From NCBI RefSeq assembly GCF_020091405.1, contig NZ_CP081903.1:3658501-3722500 (forward strand): a stretch of 64,000 bases of DNA, written 5' to 3'. Below are positions 42,501 to 50,224 of this stretch, piece by piece. A program made the position numbers and the translations under genes. The notes beneath the pieces were generated by a model. That model saw only the letters and a list, made by a program, of their open reading frames with translations. It was not told the DNA's origin and made no database searches. The DNA comes from Bacteroides cellulosilyticus (GTDB lineage: Bacteria > Bacteroidota > Bacteroidia > Bacteroidales > Bacteroidaceae). How positions within the stretch are numbered: the stretch's first letter is position 1; each line of letters starts with the position of its first letter.

Positions 42501-43477
42501 CCGAAGGCGGTTCTCTCTCCCTTAACGATAAAAAGTATCATTATTATTTGCAGGATCATCAGGGAAACAACCGTGTGGTTGCTTCTTCGGATGGGAGTGT
42601 GGAGGAAACGAATCATTACTATCCGTTCGGTGGGGTTTTTGCAGGTACGGGCAATGTGCAGGCTTATAAGTATAACGGCAAGGAACTGGATGCGAAGAAG
42701 GGACTGAACTGGTATGATTATGGGGCTAGGATGTATGATGCGGGGCTTGGAAGGTGGCATGTGGTGGATCCGATGGCTGAGAAGTATCGCGGCATGAGCC
42801 CTTATGCATATTGCAATAACAGCCCGACGATAAATGTGGATTTGGACGGTAAGGACTGGTATATGCATAGTGAAACGGGTGAGTTGTATTTCAGTAAAAA
42901 TAGGAACCAATGGCATTTTAAACTGAATGATAGGATTTATTATCGAATCGGTGATAATGACATGCTGGGAGATATGAAAGATGTAACGGAACGTGCGTAT
43001 AATTATGATGAATCTTTATCTTTAGCTCAGGATAATGGTTACTCAATTAATCCGATTCAAGAGATTTTATCTGAGGTCTCCAGAGAACAGCCTTACTCTA
43101 CGGGAAAGAAATCTATTACTGTTACTACTGGTGAAATAGAAATTATAAATGAAAAGTATGGAATATTTCCTGCAGAGAAAAGTGAGAAGAAGAATTTTAA
43201 AACGAAAACATTGTATAATCCGGAATATACTATGCTCGATTATTTAGATGCTCTTGCAACAGGATCTAAAAAGACAGATGTGATTGAGAGGAATTACTTT
43301 ACATACAATAAACCTACTTTACGAGATAAAACAGGAAGTGCTCTTGGAGCTGTTTACAATGTAATGGAGGTCATGACGGGTAAACATGATTATCGTAATG
43401 TGAGCGTTTATAAGAGCTGGAATGTTTATTTGAAAGCTACAGGAGGGAAAGGTCGAATTTTACCATATAGAAAGTAA
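39572..43477 (+). CDS. RHS-core protein with variable C-terminal tip (polymorphic toxin)
   Basis: About 1301 residues from the ATG at 39572 (a second in-frame ATG at 39581 gives MKTRYYYLILLLLLCLPQML-HAQ; both keep the signal peptide). Residues about 220-350 are DUF6443-like (VNYADDLGRNIETARRGCIA, EYDSWGRKGNIWLEAAKDT). A long YD-repeat shell follows, closed by the RHS-associated core YNGKELDAKKGLNWYDYGAR MYDAGLGRW...DPMAEKY... YAYCNNSPTINVDLDGKDW near residues 1030-1090. After GKDW the sequence changes to a 210-residue tip (YMHSETGELYFSKNRNQWHF ...) of AT-rich DNA, unrelated to anything I recognise. It is the predicted toxin; the gene 3 bp downstream is the candidate immunity gene. Confidence 0.85.
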   Translation: MRIMKTRYYYLILLLLLCLPQMLHAQNTPVKPVEPNEELHAGASVTKRLAYHDAGENTTNYYRFLTTEPLLFQFDFSNFAYNQGWGDPLPQTTIALSCNLAGESSDVLPHLFLLNVDGKTGQFLTSSGSKPMELPAGSYQFTFTGHKIGGIHPLQSQTASPFTSEIPPATYFFDLHITTEVPPAPVVPEPDPDDAALPAIPSPNSEALVALPASAGVNSVCLFASRDGSGTKGDLTVNYADDLGRNIETARRGCIAQGRNLVSLQEYDSWGRKGNIWLEAAKDTTAGAYLSPAQCKTLAACTNGGDSRPYTETVYEESPLDRPIRQYGPGQDWKSKGKAVSSVYTSNSEFAGELHCMKFAAGEKTDAGMMVTATGYYDGGSLQVVKTSDEDGKAQIEFTDRSGNRVLLRQMELKAGKQVYYDTYYIYDATGNLRAVLPPELSAKAPVTGGLAKVELDRYAYLYAYDNFRRLSDRKLPGADWERFMYDDGDRLVASQDGNLRKAGKWKFMISDKFDRVCLEGVCTSCLFVIDMQHRDVHASCEYIGKKGEYHGYDLIGVGLGSPVFCKVSYYDNYRFLDDGLLPAGGTKDPLAYAPGTGYGEKYVSAKGSLTGTLTARIGASDVLSGTTSALGTISDMLSASAFYYDARGRLIQSHCGNHLSGFESDYTSYNFSGQPVKQLHVHSAPGKASLSEQYAYTYDESGLPLLVKHRLGNGAEITLSNKGYDSLGRLYQEKRNGHSSLQSEYVYNVRSWLTDIVGQRFSQNLYYNTDGLNGTKCYNGNISSMRWKSGTESNLRAYTFTYDPLNRLQAAFYGEGNSGFGNLNGFTEEVTGYDKNGNILGLKRYGQTGTDTYGLIDNLTMTLSGNQLLSVNDAATASAYNNVFEFKDGAKVSSEYAYDLNGNLTKDLNKKITGIQYNYLNLPSQVTFTDGNTTTYTYDADGTKLRTVHKIGGTTTTTDYCGNVIYENGTAKCLLTEGGSLSLNDKKYHYYLQDHQGNNRVVASSDGSVEETNHYYPFGGVFAGTGNVQAYKYNGKELDAKKGLNWYDYGARMYDAGLGRWHVVDPMAEKYRGMSPYAYCNNSPTINVDLDGKDWYMHSETGELYFSKNRNQWHFKLNDRIYYRIGDNDMLGDMKDVTERAYNYDESLSLAQDNGYSINPIQEILSEVSREQPYSTGKKSITVTTGEIEIINEKYGIFPAEKSEKKNFKTKTLYNPEYTMLDYLDALATGSKKTDVIERNYFTYNKPTLRDKTGSALGAVYNVMEVMTGKHDYRNVSVYKSWNVYLKATGGKGRILPYRK
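42155..42754 (+). repeat. RHS-core direct repeat, copy 1 (inside the full-length gene)
   Basis: 600 bp nearly identical to 44251-44850 (constant offset 2096 bp); I count only scattered single-base differences. It spans the conserved RHS core and ends a few codons before the divergent tip. Confidence 0.92.
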
Positions 43478-43480
43478 AAT

Positions 43481-44092
43481 ATGAAAATTATATTTTTATT
43501 ATTAAGTGGTCTGTTTTTATTTCAGATCAATGTTTTGTCTCAGAATGATTTTCCTGATGAGCGTACTAAAAGAGATTATAAAGAAATAATAAGTTTATAT
43601 CCTGATTTTTTGGTTTCTCATTTACCAAAAAACTTGGATGATGTCAAGTTTGCTAATCCAGGATTATTATTTCCACGGGGTAAATATTTGAATTATATCC
43701 ATTTGATGGTGCCTTATGAAGATGAAAAGATTGAAGAGCTGAAGATAGAGGCTGCTTCAAAGGCTAAAGGTATATATCATTTTGGAGATTCTCTTTTAAT
43801 GCTTCCATATAATTATGAGAAGTTTGAGATAATCAAATCAGATTCAATCCAAAATATACCTTTTGTTAGTATGTTACCTTTGCCTAACTTTTATTCTTGG
43901 TTATACGATTTTCCACCAGCTTTTTATAAAGAAGCAGTTATTTATCTTTTTGATGCAGAAAAGGGTAATTTTTTGACGGATAATTCTCTCTCTAAGAATG
44001 GTGTCGGTTTACCAGAAGCATGGAAGCATGGTTATACAAAAGGAGCCGTTTTTTATAAAAACTTTATATTCTATTGGCTCGAAGTATGGTAA
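43481..44092 (+). CDS. Exported protein, candidate immunity protein for the first tip
   Basis: 203 residues with signal peptide MKIIFLLLSGLFLFQINVLS-Q. The rest is aromatic- and Pro-rich (SLYPDFLVSHLPKNLDDVKF, SMLPLPNFYSWLYDFPPAFY) with no known domain. Position directly after the RHS tip (3 bp gap), the export signal and the low GC of both are typical of a cognate immunity protein protecting the periplasm or surface; this is inference. Confidence 0.65.
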   Translation: MKIIFLLLSGLFLFQINVLSQNDFPDERTKRDYKEIISLYPDFLVSHLPKNLDDVKFANPGLLFPRGKYLNYIHLMVPYEDEKIEELKIEAASKAKGIYHFGDSLLMLPYNYEKFEIIKSDSIQNIPFVSMLPLPNFYSWLYDFPPAFYKEAVIYLFDAEKGNFLTDNSLSKNGVGLPEAWKHGYTKGAVFYKNFIFYWLEVW

Positions 44093-44180
44093 GAAAATGA
44101 AATAATGATTTCCCGTTCAGTCGGATATACCATCCGACTGCCTCTGGCATAAAGCTTTTTAATCTATGACCTTGAATTTT

Positions 44181-44226
44181 CCCTGTCTCCTGAATATGAA
44201 CTATTCTTAGAGACGGGGATTTTTTA
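44181..44226 (+). terminator. Terminator-like hairpin ending cassette 1
   Basis: CCCTGTCTC (44181-44189) pairs with GAGACGGGG (44210-44218), followed by ATTTTTTATT. The same block, including the loop CTGAATATGAACTATTCTTA, recurs at 46142-46186. Confidence 0.85.
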
Positions 44227-44250
44227 TTCGCTCTGTTTGGCAATCTTATA

Positions 44251-44850
44251 ATGACGCTGAACGGCAACCAGCTGCTGTCTGTCAATGATGCCGCTACCGC
44301 TTCGGCCTACAATAACGTTTTCGAGTTCAAGGACGTTGCCAAAGTATCATCCGAGTATGCTTACGACCTGAATGGAAATTTAACGAAAGATTTAAATAAG
44401 AAAATCACTGGTATTCAATATAATTACTTAAATTTGCCCAGTCAGGTTACATTCGCCGATGGCAACACGACAACCTATATTTATGATGCGGACGGAACGA
44501 AACTTCGCGCAGTACATAAGATAGGCGGCACTACCACCACGACTGATTACTGTGGCAATGTGATCTATGAAAACGGTACGGCTAAGTGTCTGTTGACCGA
44601 AGGCGGTTATCTCTCCCTTAACGATAAAAAGTATCATTATTATTTGCAGGATCATCAGGGGAACAACCGTGTGGTTGCTTCTTCGGATGGGAGTGTGGAG
44701 GAAACGAATCATTACTATCCGTTCGGTGGGGTTTTTGCAGGTACGGGCAATGTGCAGGCTTATAAGTATAACGGCAAGGAACTGGATGCGAAGAAGGGAC
44801 TGAACTGGTATGATTATGGGGCGAGGATGTATGATGCGGGGCTGGGAAGG
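44251..44850 (+). repeat. RHS-core direct repeat, copy 2 (orphan cassette)
   Basis: 600 bp nearly identical to 42155-42754. It starts abruptly, without signal peptide or upstream RHS shell, 25 bp after the first terminator hairpin. Confidence 0.92.
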
Positions 44851-45570
44851 TTTACAACGGTGGATCCGTTTGCTGAAAATTATTACGCTACGAGTTCTTA
44901 TGCGTACTGTGGGAATAATCCTGTTAATCGTATAGATCCTGATGGGAAAGACTGGCGCATACAAACTCAATATAACCGTGAAATAGATAAAATTGAATAT
45001 ATTATAACTGTGAATGCAGTTCTTTATAATAATTCAAGTAATCGAGATATTAATATAGAGCAATTAGCCACTACTATTATTAACCAAGTGACTAATGTAT
45101 ATAATATTTCTGAAAAAAGTTTTGTAGCAAAGATGAATTTCAATCTTAAAGTAGTCAAATCGGTAAGTGAAATAGGGGAGCGAGATCATGTTATTCAGAT
45201 TGTTGACCAGAATCTTTTTAGAAAATCGGATTCAAAGAGTGAAGTCTCAGCCGAAGCGTCTTTATTTGGACTAAGTATTAGGATTGGAACTAATCTTGTT
45301 GAAAGTACTTTAAAGGGAGATAACATGAGGACCATCGCTCACGAATTGGGGCATACAGGTGGATTGAGGCATTTGAATGATAAAGAAAGTGTGAACAATT
45401 TAATGATGCAGTCTTATTATGTTGACTTGTATAAGGGGAATTATAACACTGCAACCCTTCTTTATCACAATCAAATAAAAGCGATAAGGGATAATTATAT
45501 AAATAATAAGTTACATCAATATTCTTCTTTAAGTAGGAATTGGTTTGGCAAAAAAAGATTAGGAAAATGA
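44251..45570 (+). CDS. Orphan RHS core with a zinc-metalloprotease tip
   Basis: 439 residues if started at the ATG at 44251 (TLNGNQLLSVNDAATASAYN), but the protein lacks a signal peptide and the RHS shell, so it is a displaced 3' fragment. Residues 1-230 copy the RHS core of the preceding gene to ...GKDW. The tip (about 232-439) is new and carries MRTIAHELGHTGGLRHLND: HELGHTGGLRH is HExxHxxGxxH, the metzincin zinc site. A peptidase activity is therefore likely. No Met-turn is certain (NLMMQS is a candidate). The tail is AT-rich. Its stop overlaps the following lipoprotein gene by 4 bp. Confidence 0.82.
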   Translation: MTLNGNQLLSVNDAATASAYNNVFEFKDVAKVSSEYAYDLNGNLTKDLNKKITGIQYNYLNLPSQVTFADGNTTTYIYDADGTKLRAVHKIGGTTTTTDYCGNVIYENGTAKCLLTEGGYLSLNDKKYHYYLQDHQGNNRVVASSDGSVEETNHYYPFGGVFAGTGNVQAYKYNGKELDAKKGLNWYDYGARMYDAGLGRFTTVDPFAENYYATSSYAYCGNNPVNRIDPDGKDWRIQTQYNREIDKIEYIITVNAVLYNNSSNRDINIEQLATTIINQVTNVYNISEKSFVAKMNFNLKVVKSVSEIGERDHVIQIVDQNLFRKSDSKSEVSAEASLFGLSIRIGTNLVESTLKGDNMRTIAHELGHTGGLRHLNDKESVNNLMMQSYYVDLYKGNYNTATLLYHNQIKAIRDNYINNKLHQYSSLSRNWFGKKRLGK

Positions 45571-46067
45571 AAAAAAACATATTGTTTGTAATAGGGGTAT
45601 TCTTGTTACTTTCATGTAGTACAGGAAGTCAAAGACAACATGCTAATTTTTCTATTTTTGTTACTTGTACCAGTAAGAATTGGAATGGTCGAAATAATCA
45701 AGATTATATCAAACTTTGGATAAATGACAGTTTATTGTTTAGTGGTACTTATTACACACAATACAATGATACTATTCCTGATGAAATTGAGGATTTGGAA
45801 ACTCCTTTTGGACCAGAAATAATAGTTGACCCTTTCGGTATGAGAGTTGCTGATTTAGATAAAAGTAATTATCAAGATAGTATCAAGATAAGAATTCGTT
45901 TAATTGCCTTAGATGATGTTTTGTTTAACAATAAGCAAGTAATGGACAGTACTTTTTTTTATAGAATAGATAATATTTCAGCTATTGGTATTACTGATGC
46001 AGGAAGAACAGGTTTTTTCTTGGTTATTGATTCTATTAAAAATCCGGAGTGTTGGCTTTACATATAG
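45567..46067 (+). CDS. Lipoprotein, candidate immunity protein for the metalloprotease tip
   Basis: 166 residues from the ATG at 45567, which overlaps the TGA of the toxin fragment (ATGA). MKKNILFVIGVFLLLSCSTG has a lipobox (LLSC). The mature part is beta-rich (FSIFVTCTSKNWNGRNNQDY, DSIKIRIRLIALDDVLFNNK) and not recognised. Coupled translation with the metzincin tip and membrane anchoring fit an immunity role; this is inference. Confidence 0.68.
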   Translation: MKKNILFVIGVFLLLSCSTGSQRQHANFSIFVTCTSKNWNGRNNQDYIKLWINDSLLFSGTYYTQYNDTIPDEIEDLETPFGPEIIVDPFGMRVADLDKSNYQDSIKIRIRLIALDDVLFNNKQVMDSTFFYRIDNISAIGITDAGRTGFFLVIDSIKNPECWLYI

Positions 46068-46141
46068 TTTGTTTTCCATTTATAAGGATATTTATCCGAC
46101 TGTTTCGAACATAAGGATTTTAATTCGTAAATCAGAATCTT

Positions 46142-46186
46142 CCCTGTCTCCTGAATATGAACTATTCTTAGAGGCAGGGATTTTTT
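46142..46186 (+). terminator. Terminator-like hairpin ending cassette 2 (duplicate of cassette 1)
   Basis: CCCTGTCTC pairs with GAGGCAGGG, followed by ATTTTTT; the 20-nt loop is identical to that of 44181-44226. Confidence 0.85.
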
Positions 46187-46314
46187 GTCCCTGTTGTTCT
46201 AGAATCTTATCTATTCTATAGAATGCTAGGGGATAGTGCATTATCAATTTCCCTTGTTTCTAAACTTTTTTGATATTTTCCTTCATTTACTTAATTTTTC
46301 TGTTTTATTATGTA

Positions 46315-46322
46315 TACCTTTG
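46315..46322 (+). promoter_or_regulatory. -7 element for the OM barrel gene
   Basis: TACCTTTG, 33 bp before the ATG at 46356, with a T-rich -33 region. Confidence 0.6.
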
Positions 46323-46355
46323 GACTGTATCTATTTTTATATAAAAAACAACAAC

Positions 46356-47522
46356 ATGAAAAGACACTTATTTCAATTGCTATGTCTATGCTCTTTTTGT
46401 TCCTTTATGACAACAATACAAGCACAAAGAAATTATCGTCCGGGCTTTATCATTACCCTTCAAAAGGATACGATCTACGGACAAATAGACTTTCGTACGG
46501 AAGTAATGAATGAATTGCGTTGCGTGTTCCGGACAGACAGCACTCTTCAGGAAAAAACATATAACCCTTTTGATATATGGGGATATCGTTTTACGGATGA
46601 TGGCAAGATGTATGTTTCAAAATCTGTAACCTTGAAGAGAGAGGAAGCTCCTTTGGATATCTTTCTTGAATATTTAGTGAAAGGGATAAAAAGTCTATAT
46701 TACATGGAAACTGCTACCGGGATTCCCGTTTATTTTATAGAAGATGGCGATAGATTAATTAAAGTAGATGCTCCGAAATTGGCTGAAAAGGTCACCACTT
46801 TCCAGTTTAAAGGAGAAATTGACCGTTATATTCCAATCTTGCACTATGCCTTTAGTGATTGTCCTACTTTGAAATCTCAAATAGACCGTACGCAGTTTAA
46901 TCATAAGAGCCTAATTAAGCTTACTAAAAAATATCATTATGCGATGTGTACCAGTAACGAAGATTGTGTTGAGTTTGTTGCTATAAAAGATAAAAACAGA
47001 GTGCAAATACGACTTATGCCTTATGGCGGAATCATGCAGTATACATTGCCTCAAGAAACTTTTTCCGGTAGTCTCAAGCGTCCTAAACTGTCTTATTTAT
47101 TAGGAATAAATGTGGCGGTGAGCTCAAAACGCTGGATGAGCTCAATCAGTGGCATTGTGGATTTGTCTTTTTCAAGGTTGGCAACTACCGACGGGACTTT
47201 CAACTACTCGGGCACGTTGTTTTCACCCCAGTTCGGATTACGGTATACCCATCCTAAAGGGAATGTACACCCGTTTGTGGGATTTGGGGCGGATATGAGT
47301 GTCATGATAACGTCTGATTCGAATAATGAATATCAGAAATTACGAAGAGTCGGTTATCCCGGGTATTATGCTGAACTCGGTTTAGATATCCCGCTATCTA
47401 AGAAAAAGAAACAAGCTCTGAATATTCGCTTCCAATTTAAAAATATTAGAGATCTTGAGGAAAAGACTAATTTTGCTTATGGTTGGTCAGGGACAGTAGG
47501 GTATACACTTCAAGTCCATTAA
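46356..47522 (+). CDS. Outer-membrane beta-barrel protein
   Basis: 388 residues from the ATG at 46356, where MKRHLFQLLCLCSFCSFMTT IQA-Q is a signal peptide; 40 earlier in-frame codons would run through the promoter. The N-terminal 200 residues (RNYRPGFIITLQKDTIYGQI, DIWGYRFTDDGKMYVSK) are of a type common in Bacteroidetes exported proteins. The C-terminal 180 residues read as an OmpA/PorT-like barrel with alternating strands (LGINVAVSSKRWMSSISGIV, FSPQFGLRYTHPKGNVHPFV GFG, YAELGLDIPLSK). The ligand or role is unknown. It follows the toxin locus and is transcribed alone. Confidence 0.78.
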   Translation: MKRHLFQLLCLCSFCSFMTTIQAQRNYRPGFIITLQKDTIYGQIDFRTEVMNELRCVFRTDSTLQEKTYNPFDIWGYRFTDDGKMYVSKSVTLKREEAPLDIFLEYLVKGIKSLYYMETATGIPVYFIEDGDRLIKVDAPKLAEKVTTFQFKGEIDRYIPILHYAFSDCPTLKSQIDRTQFNHKSLIKLTKKYHYAMCTSNEDCVEFVAIKDKNRVQIRLMPYGGIMQYTLPQETFSGSLKRPKLSYLLGINVAVSSKRWMSSISGIVDLSFSRLATTDGTFNYSGTLFSPQFGLRYTHPKGNVHPFVGFGADMSVMITSDSNNEYQKLRRVGYPGYYAELGLDIPLSKKKKQALNIRFQFKNIRDLEEKTNFAYGWSGTVGYTLQVH

Positions 47523-47619
47523 ATAAAAATAGTCTAAGAGGGGCTTTCTTTAAAGAAAAATCGTATTTTTGGAAAAATTATTGAAAGGAGTATTTCTATA
47601 ACTAAAAGAACCGACTATT

Positions 47620-48084
47620 ATGATGGAAAAAACACTGGTTATTTTGAAACCATGTACCCTCCAAAGAGGCTTGGTAGGTGAGATTACGAACAGATTCGAG
47701 CGTAAAGGCTTGCGTCTGGCCGGAATGAAAATGGTTCAGCTGACGGATGAAGTGCTCAGTGAGCATTACGCCCATTTAAGTGCGAAACCCTTCTTTCAGC
47801 GCGTAAAGGATTCGATGATGGCATGTCCGGTTATTGTGTGCTGCTTTGAAGGAGTAGATGCCATTGAAGCGGTGAGAGCTTTGACCGGCCCTACCAATGG
47901 CAGGAAGGCAGCTCCCGGAACCATCCGCGGAGATTACAGTATGAGTTTCCAGGAAAATATCGTTCATGCATCCGACTCACCTGAAGCGGCTGAAGTGGAA
48001 TTGAAAAGATTTTTTAAACCGGAAGAAATATTTGACTATAAGCAGGCTACATTCGACTTCCTGTACGCTAATGACGAGTATTAG
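47620..48084 (+). CDS. ndk: Nucleoside-diphosphate kinase
   Basis: 154 residues, full family length. Signatures: EKTLVILKPCTLQRGLVGEI at the N-terminus, GPTNGRKAAPGTIRGDYSMS and FQENIVHASDSPEAAEVEL, in which His (NIVHASD) is the phospho-acceptor. It moves the gamma-phosphate between NTPs and NDPs. It is one of two in-phase ATGs (MM); I keep the first. The next gene, coaX, has its own -7 box. Confidence 0.97.
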   Translation: MMEKTLVILKPCTLQRGLVGEITNRFERKGLRLAGMKMVQLTDEVLSEHYAHLSAKPFFQRVKDSMMACPVIVCCFEGVDAIEAVRALTGPTNGRKAAPGTIRGDYSMSFQENIVHASDSPEAAEVELKRFFKPEEIFDYKQATFDFLYANDEY

Positions 48085-48172
48085 CGAGGAAAAAGAAAAA
48101 TAAGTTTGCAATAAACTACGCTGATGTAGTAAGGAAAATGTCGACTACAGCTTTCTAATTCAATTAAAGTAG

Positions 48173-48180
48173 TATCTTTG
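48173..48180 (+). promoter_or_regulatory. -7 element for coaX
   Basis: TATCTTTG, 25 bp before the GTG at 48206; upstream TTTC is a weak -33. Confidence 0.55.
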
Positions 48181-48205
48181 TGCCCGGAAAATTAATCTTC
48201 ATTCA

Positions 48206-48937
48206 GTGAATCTGGTTATTGATATAGGAAATACGGTGGCAAAAGTAGCTGTCTTTGATGGCGTTTCACTATTGGAAGTGGCGTATGACTCTAATCGAAA
48301 TTTGGAGCATTTGTCGGACATCTATAGTAAATATCACTTTGAAAAAGCAATTGTTGCTACTGTTATCGACTTGAGTGAGCAGGTGCTGGCACAATTGGCA
48401 TTACTTCCCATACCTGTGCTTTGGCTGAATGAAATGACTCCACTCCCGGTAGTGAATCTATATGAAACACCCCGAACGCTGGGGTATGATCGTATGGCTG
48501 CCGTGGTGGGTGCCAATGAGCAATTTCCCGGAAAAGACATACTGGTGATAGATGCCGGCACGTGCATTACGTACGAATTTGTGGATGCCGAAGGACGCTA
48601 TCACGGTGGGAATATTTCTCCGGGTATGCAGATGCGTTTTCGGGCGCTTCACCAGTTTACCGGACGCTTGCCGCTGGTGCAACGCGAGGGACGTGAACTC
48701 CCGATGGGAAAAGATACTGAAACTGCCATCCGTGCGGGAGTTTTGAAAGGTATGGAATATGAGATTTCTGGTTACATAGTGGCTATGAAACATAAATATC
48801 CTGAACTTTTGGTTTTTTTAACGGGCGGGGATGATTTTTCTTTTGATACAAACTTAAAAAGTATCATCTTTGCAGACAGATTTTTAGTGTTGAAAGGATT
48901 AAATCGAATTTTAAACTATAATAATGACAAGATTTAG
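48206..48937 (+). CDS. coaX: Type III pantothenate kinase
   Basis: 243 residues, starting with GTG at 48206. CoaX signatures: [18 protein letters not shown] (N-terminal phosphate loop D-I-G-N-T), [32 protein letters not shown] (the G-T-A/C-I-T motif) and [19 protein letters not shown]. It phosphorylates pantothenate with ATP and is insensitive to CoA feedback, unlike most type I enzymes. It overlaps the start of the next gene by 14 bp, so it leads an envelope operon. A second, unrelated pantothenate kinase lies at 2269-3096. Confidence 0.95.
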   Translation: MNLVIDIGNTVAKVAVFDGVSLLEVAYDSNRNLEHLSDIYSKYHFEKAIVATVIDLSEQVLAQLALLPIPVLWLNEMTPLPVVNLYETPRTLGYDRMAAVVGANEQFPGKDILVIDAGTCITYEFVDAEGRYHGGNISPGMQMRFRALHQFTGRLPLVQREGRELPMGKDTETAIRAGVLKGMEYEISGYIVAMKHKYPELLVFLTGGDDFSFDTNLKSIIFADRFLVLKGLNRILNYNNDKI

Positions 48938-50186
48938 ACAAACACTTTTGGTGCTTTTGCTCACGATATTATCTGGAGCGACGGTCGCTCAAAATAATAC
49001 AAATTCTCCCTATACACGATACGGATACGGACAACTGGCAGATCATGGGTCAGGTAACAGTAAGGCAATGGGTGGCATTGCTTATGGTTTACGTGACAGA
49101 TATCAGACCAATTTTGCGAATCCGGCATCTTATACGGCGGTCGACTCGTTAACTTTCATGTTCGACGGAGGTATTTCTATGCAAAACACCAACTTCAGTG
49201 ATGGAGTAGTGAAGATGAATGCCAAGAACTCAAGTTTTGACTACATTACGATGCAGTTCCGTCTGTCAAAAAAAGGAGCCATGAGTATAGGATTGTTACC
49301 TTATTCTAATGTGGGATATAAAATGGGTAACTATCAGGAAAACACTGAAATACCGACTTCCTCAGCCAGTACGACTTATTCCGGTGAAGGAGGTTTACAT
49401 CAACTTTATATAGGTGCAGGTTTTAAAATTATTAAAAATCTTTCCGTTGGTGCGAATATTTCGTATCTTTGGGGAGATATAACGCATACGCGGCAACAGT
49501 CATTTACATCTAACTCAAACATCATGCCCTTGACAACGCTTACCGGGATGGAGGTTACGAGTTATAAACTTGACTTTGGAGCGCAGTATACACAGCAATT
49601 CGGTAAGAAACATGCGGCTACTTTGGGAGTCGTTTTCTCACCGGGACATAATTTGGGAAATGATGCGTATGTACAAACCCAGCTGGGCAATAGCACAACG
49701 GGATATACTACAACGCAGAAGGATACTATATTGACAATGGGTATTCCTATGACGCTGGGCGCAGGTGTGACGTATGTGTACGATGATCGTCTGACAGTGG
49801 GTGCGGATGTGATGTTCCAGAAATGGAACAGCGTGACATTCATGAATGAGCCGGATGCGTTCTGTAATAAAGTGAAGGTTGCTTTAGGTGCGGAATATAT
49901 TCCTAACATGATGGGTAGAAGTTATCTTTCACACATCAAATATCGTTTGGGAGCTTATTATTCTAAACCTTATTATAAGATAGATGGCGTACGTGCCGCA
50001 AATGAATATGGAGTAACTGCCGGTTTCGGTTTGCCTCTTCCACGTAGCCGTTCCGTATTGAGTGTCTCGGCACAGTATGTGAGAACGCAAGGCACGGAAA
50101 GCCAATTCTTGAACGAGAATACATTGCGTCTTTGCATTGGCGTGACATTCAATGAACGTTGGTTCTGGAAGCGTAAAGTTGAATAG
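48924..50186 (+). CDS. Outer-membrane barrel protein, FadL-like
   Basis: 420 residues. Signal peptide [23 protein letters not shown], then [35 protein letters not shown], the beginning of a Bacteroidetes family distantly related to FadL/OmpP1 transport proteins. The body is all beta strands with alternating hydrophobic residues, and the last strand [20 protein letters not shown] ends in aromatic and basic residues. The substrate is unknown. It overlaps coaX by 14 bp and is 38 bp from the TPR gene. Confidence 0.85.
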   Translation: MTRFRQTLLVLLLTILSGATVAQNNTNSPYTRYGYGQLADHGSGNSKAMGGIAYGLRDRYQTNFANPASYTAVDSLTFMFDGGISMQNTNFSDGVVKMNAKNSSFDYITMQFRLSKKGAMSIGLLPYSNVGYKMGNYQENTEIPTSSASTTYSGEGGLHQLYIGAGFKIIKNLSVGANISYLWGDITHTRQQSFTSNSNIMPLTTLTGMEVTSYKLDFGAQYTQQFGKKHAATLGVVFSPGHNLGNDAYVQTQLGNSTTGYTTTQKDTILTMGIPMTLGAGVTYVYDDRLTVGADVMFQKWNSVTFMNEPDAFCNKVKVALGAEYIPNMMGRSYLSHIKYRLGAYYSKPYYKIDGVRAANEYGVTAGFGLPLPRSRSVLSVSAQYVRTQGTESQFLNENTLRLCIGVTFNERWFWKRKVE

Positions 50187-50224
50187 TGAAGAATAGACAA
50201 TATAACAACTAAAATTTAAATACA

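Noticed and set aside
44251..45570. Independent functional secreted toxin gene
   Set aside because: No signal peptide, no RHS shell, start inside the core repeat: it is better explained as an orphan 3' cassette.
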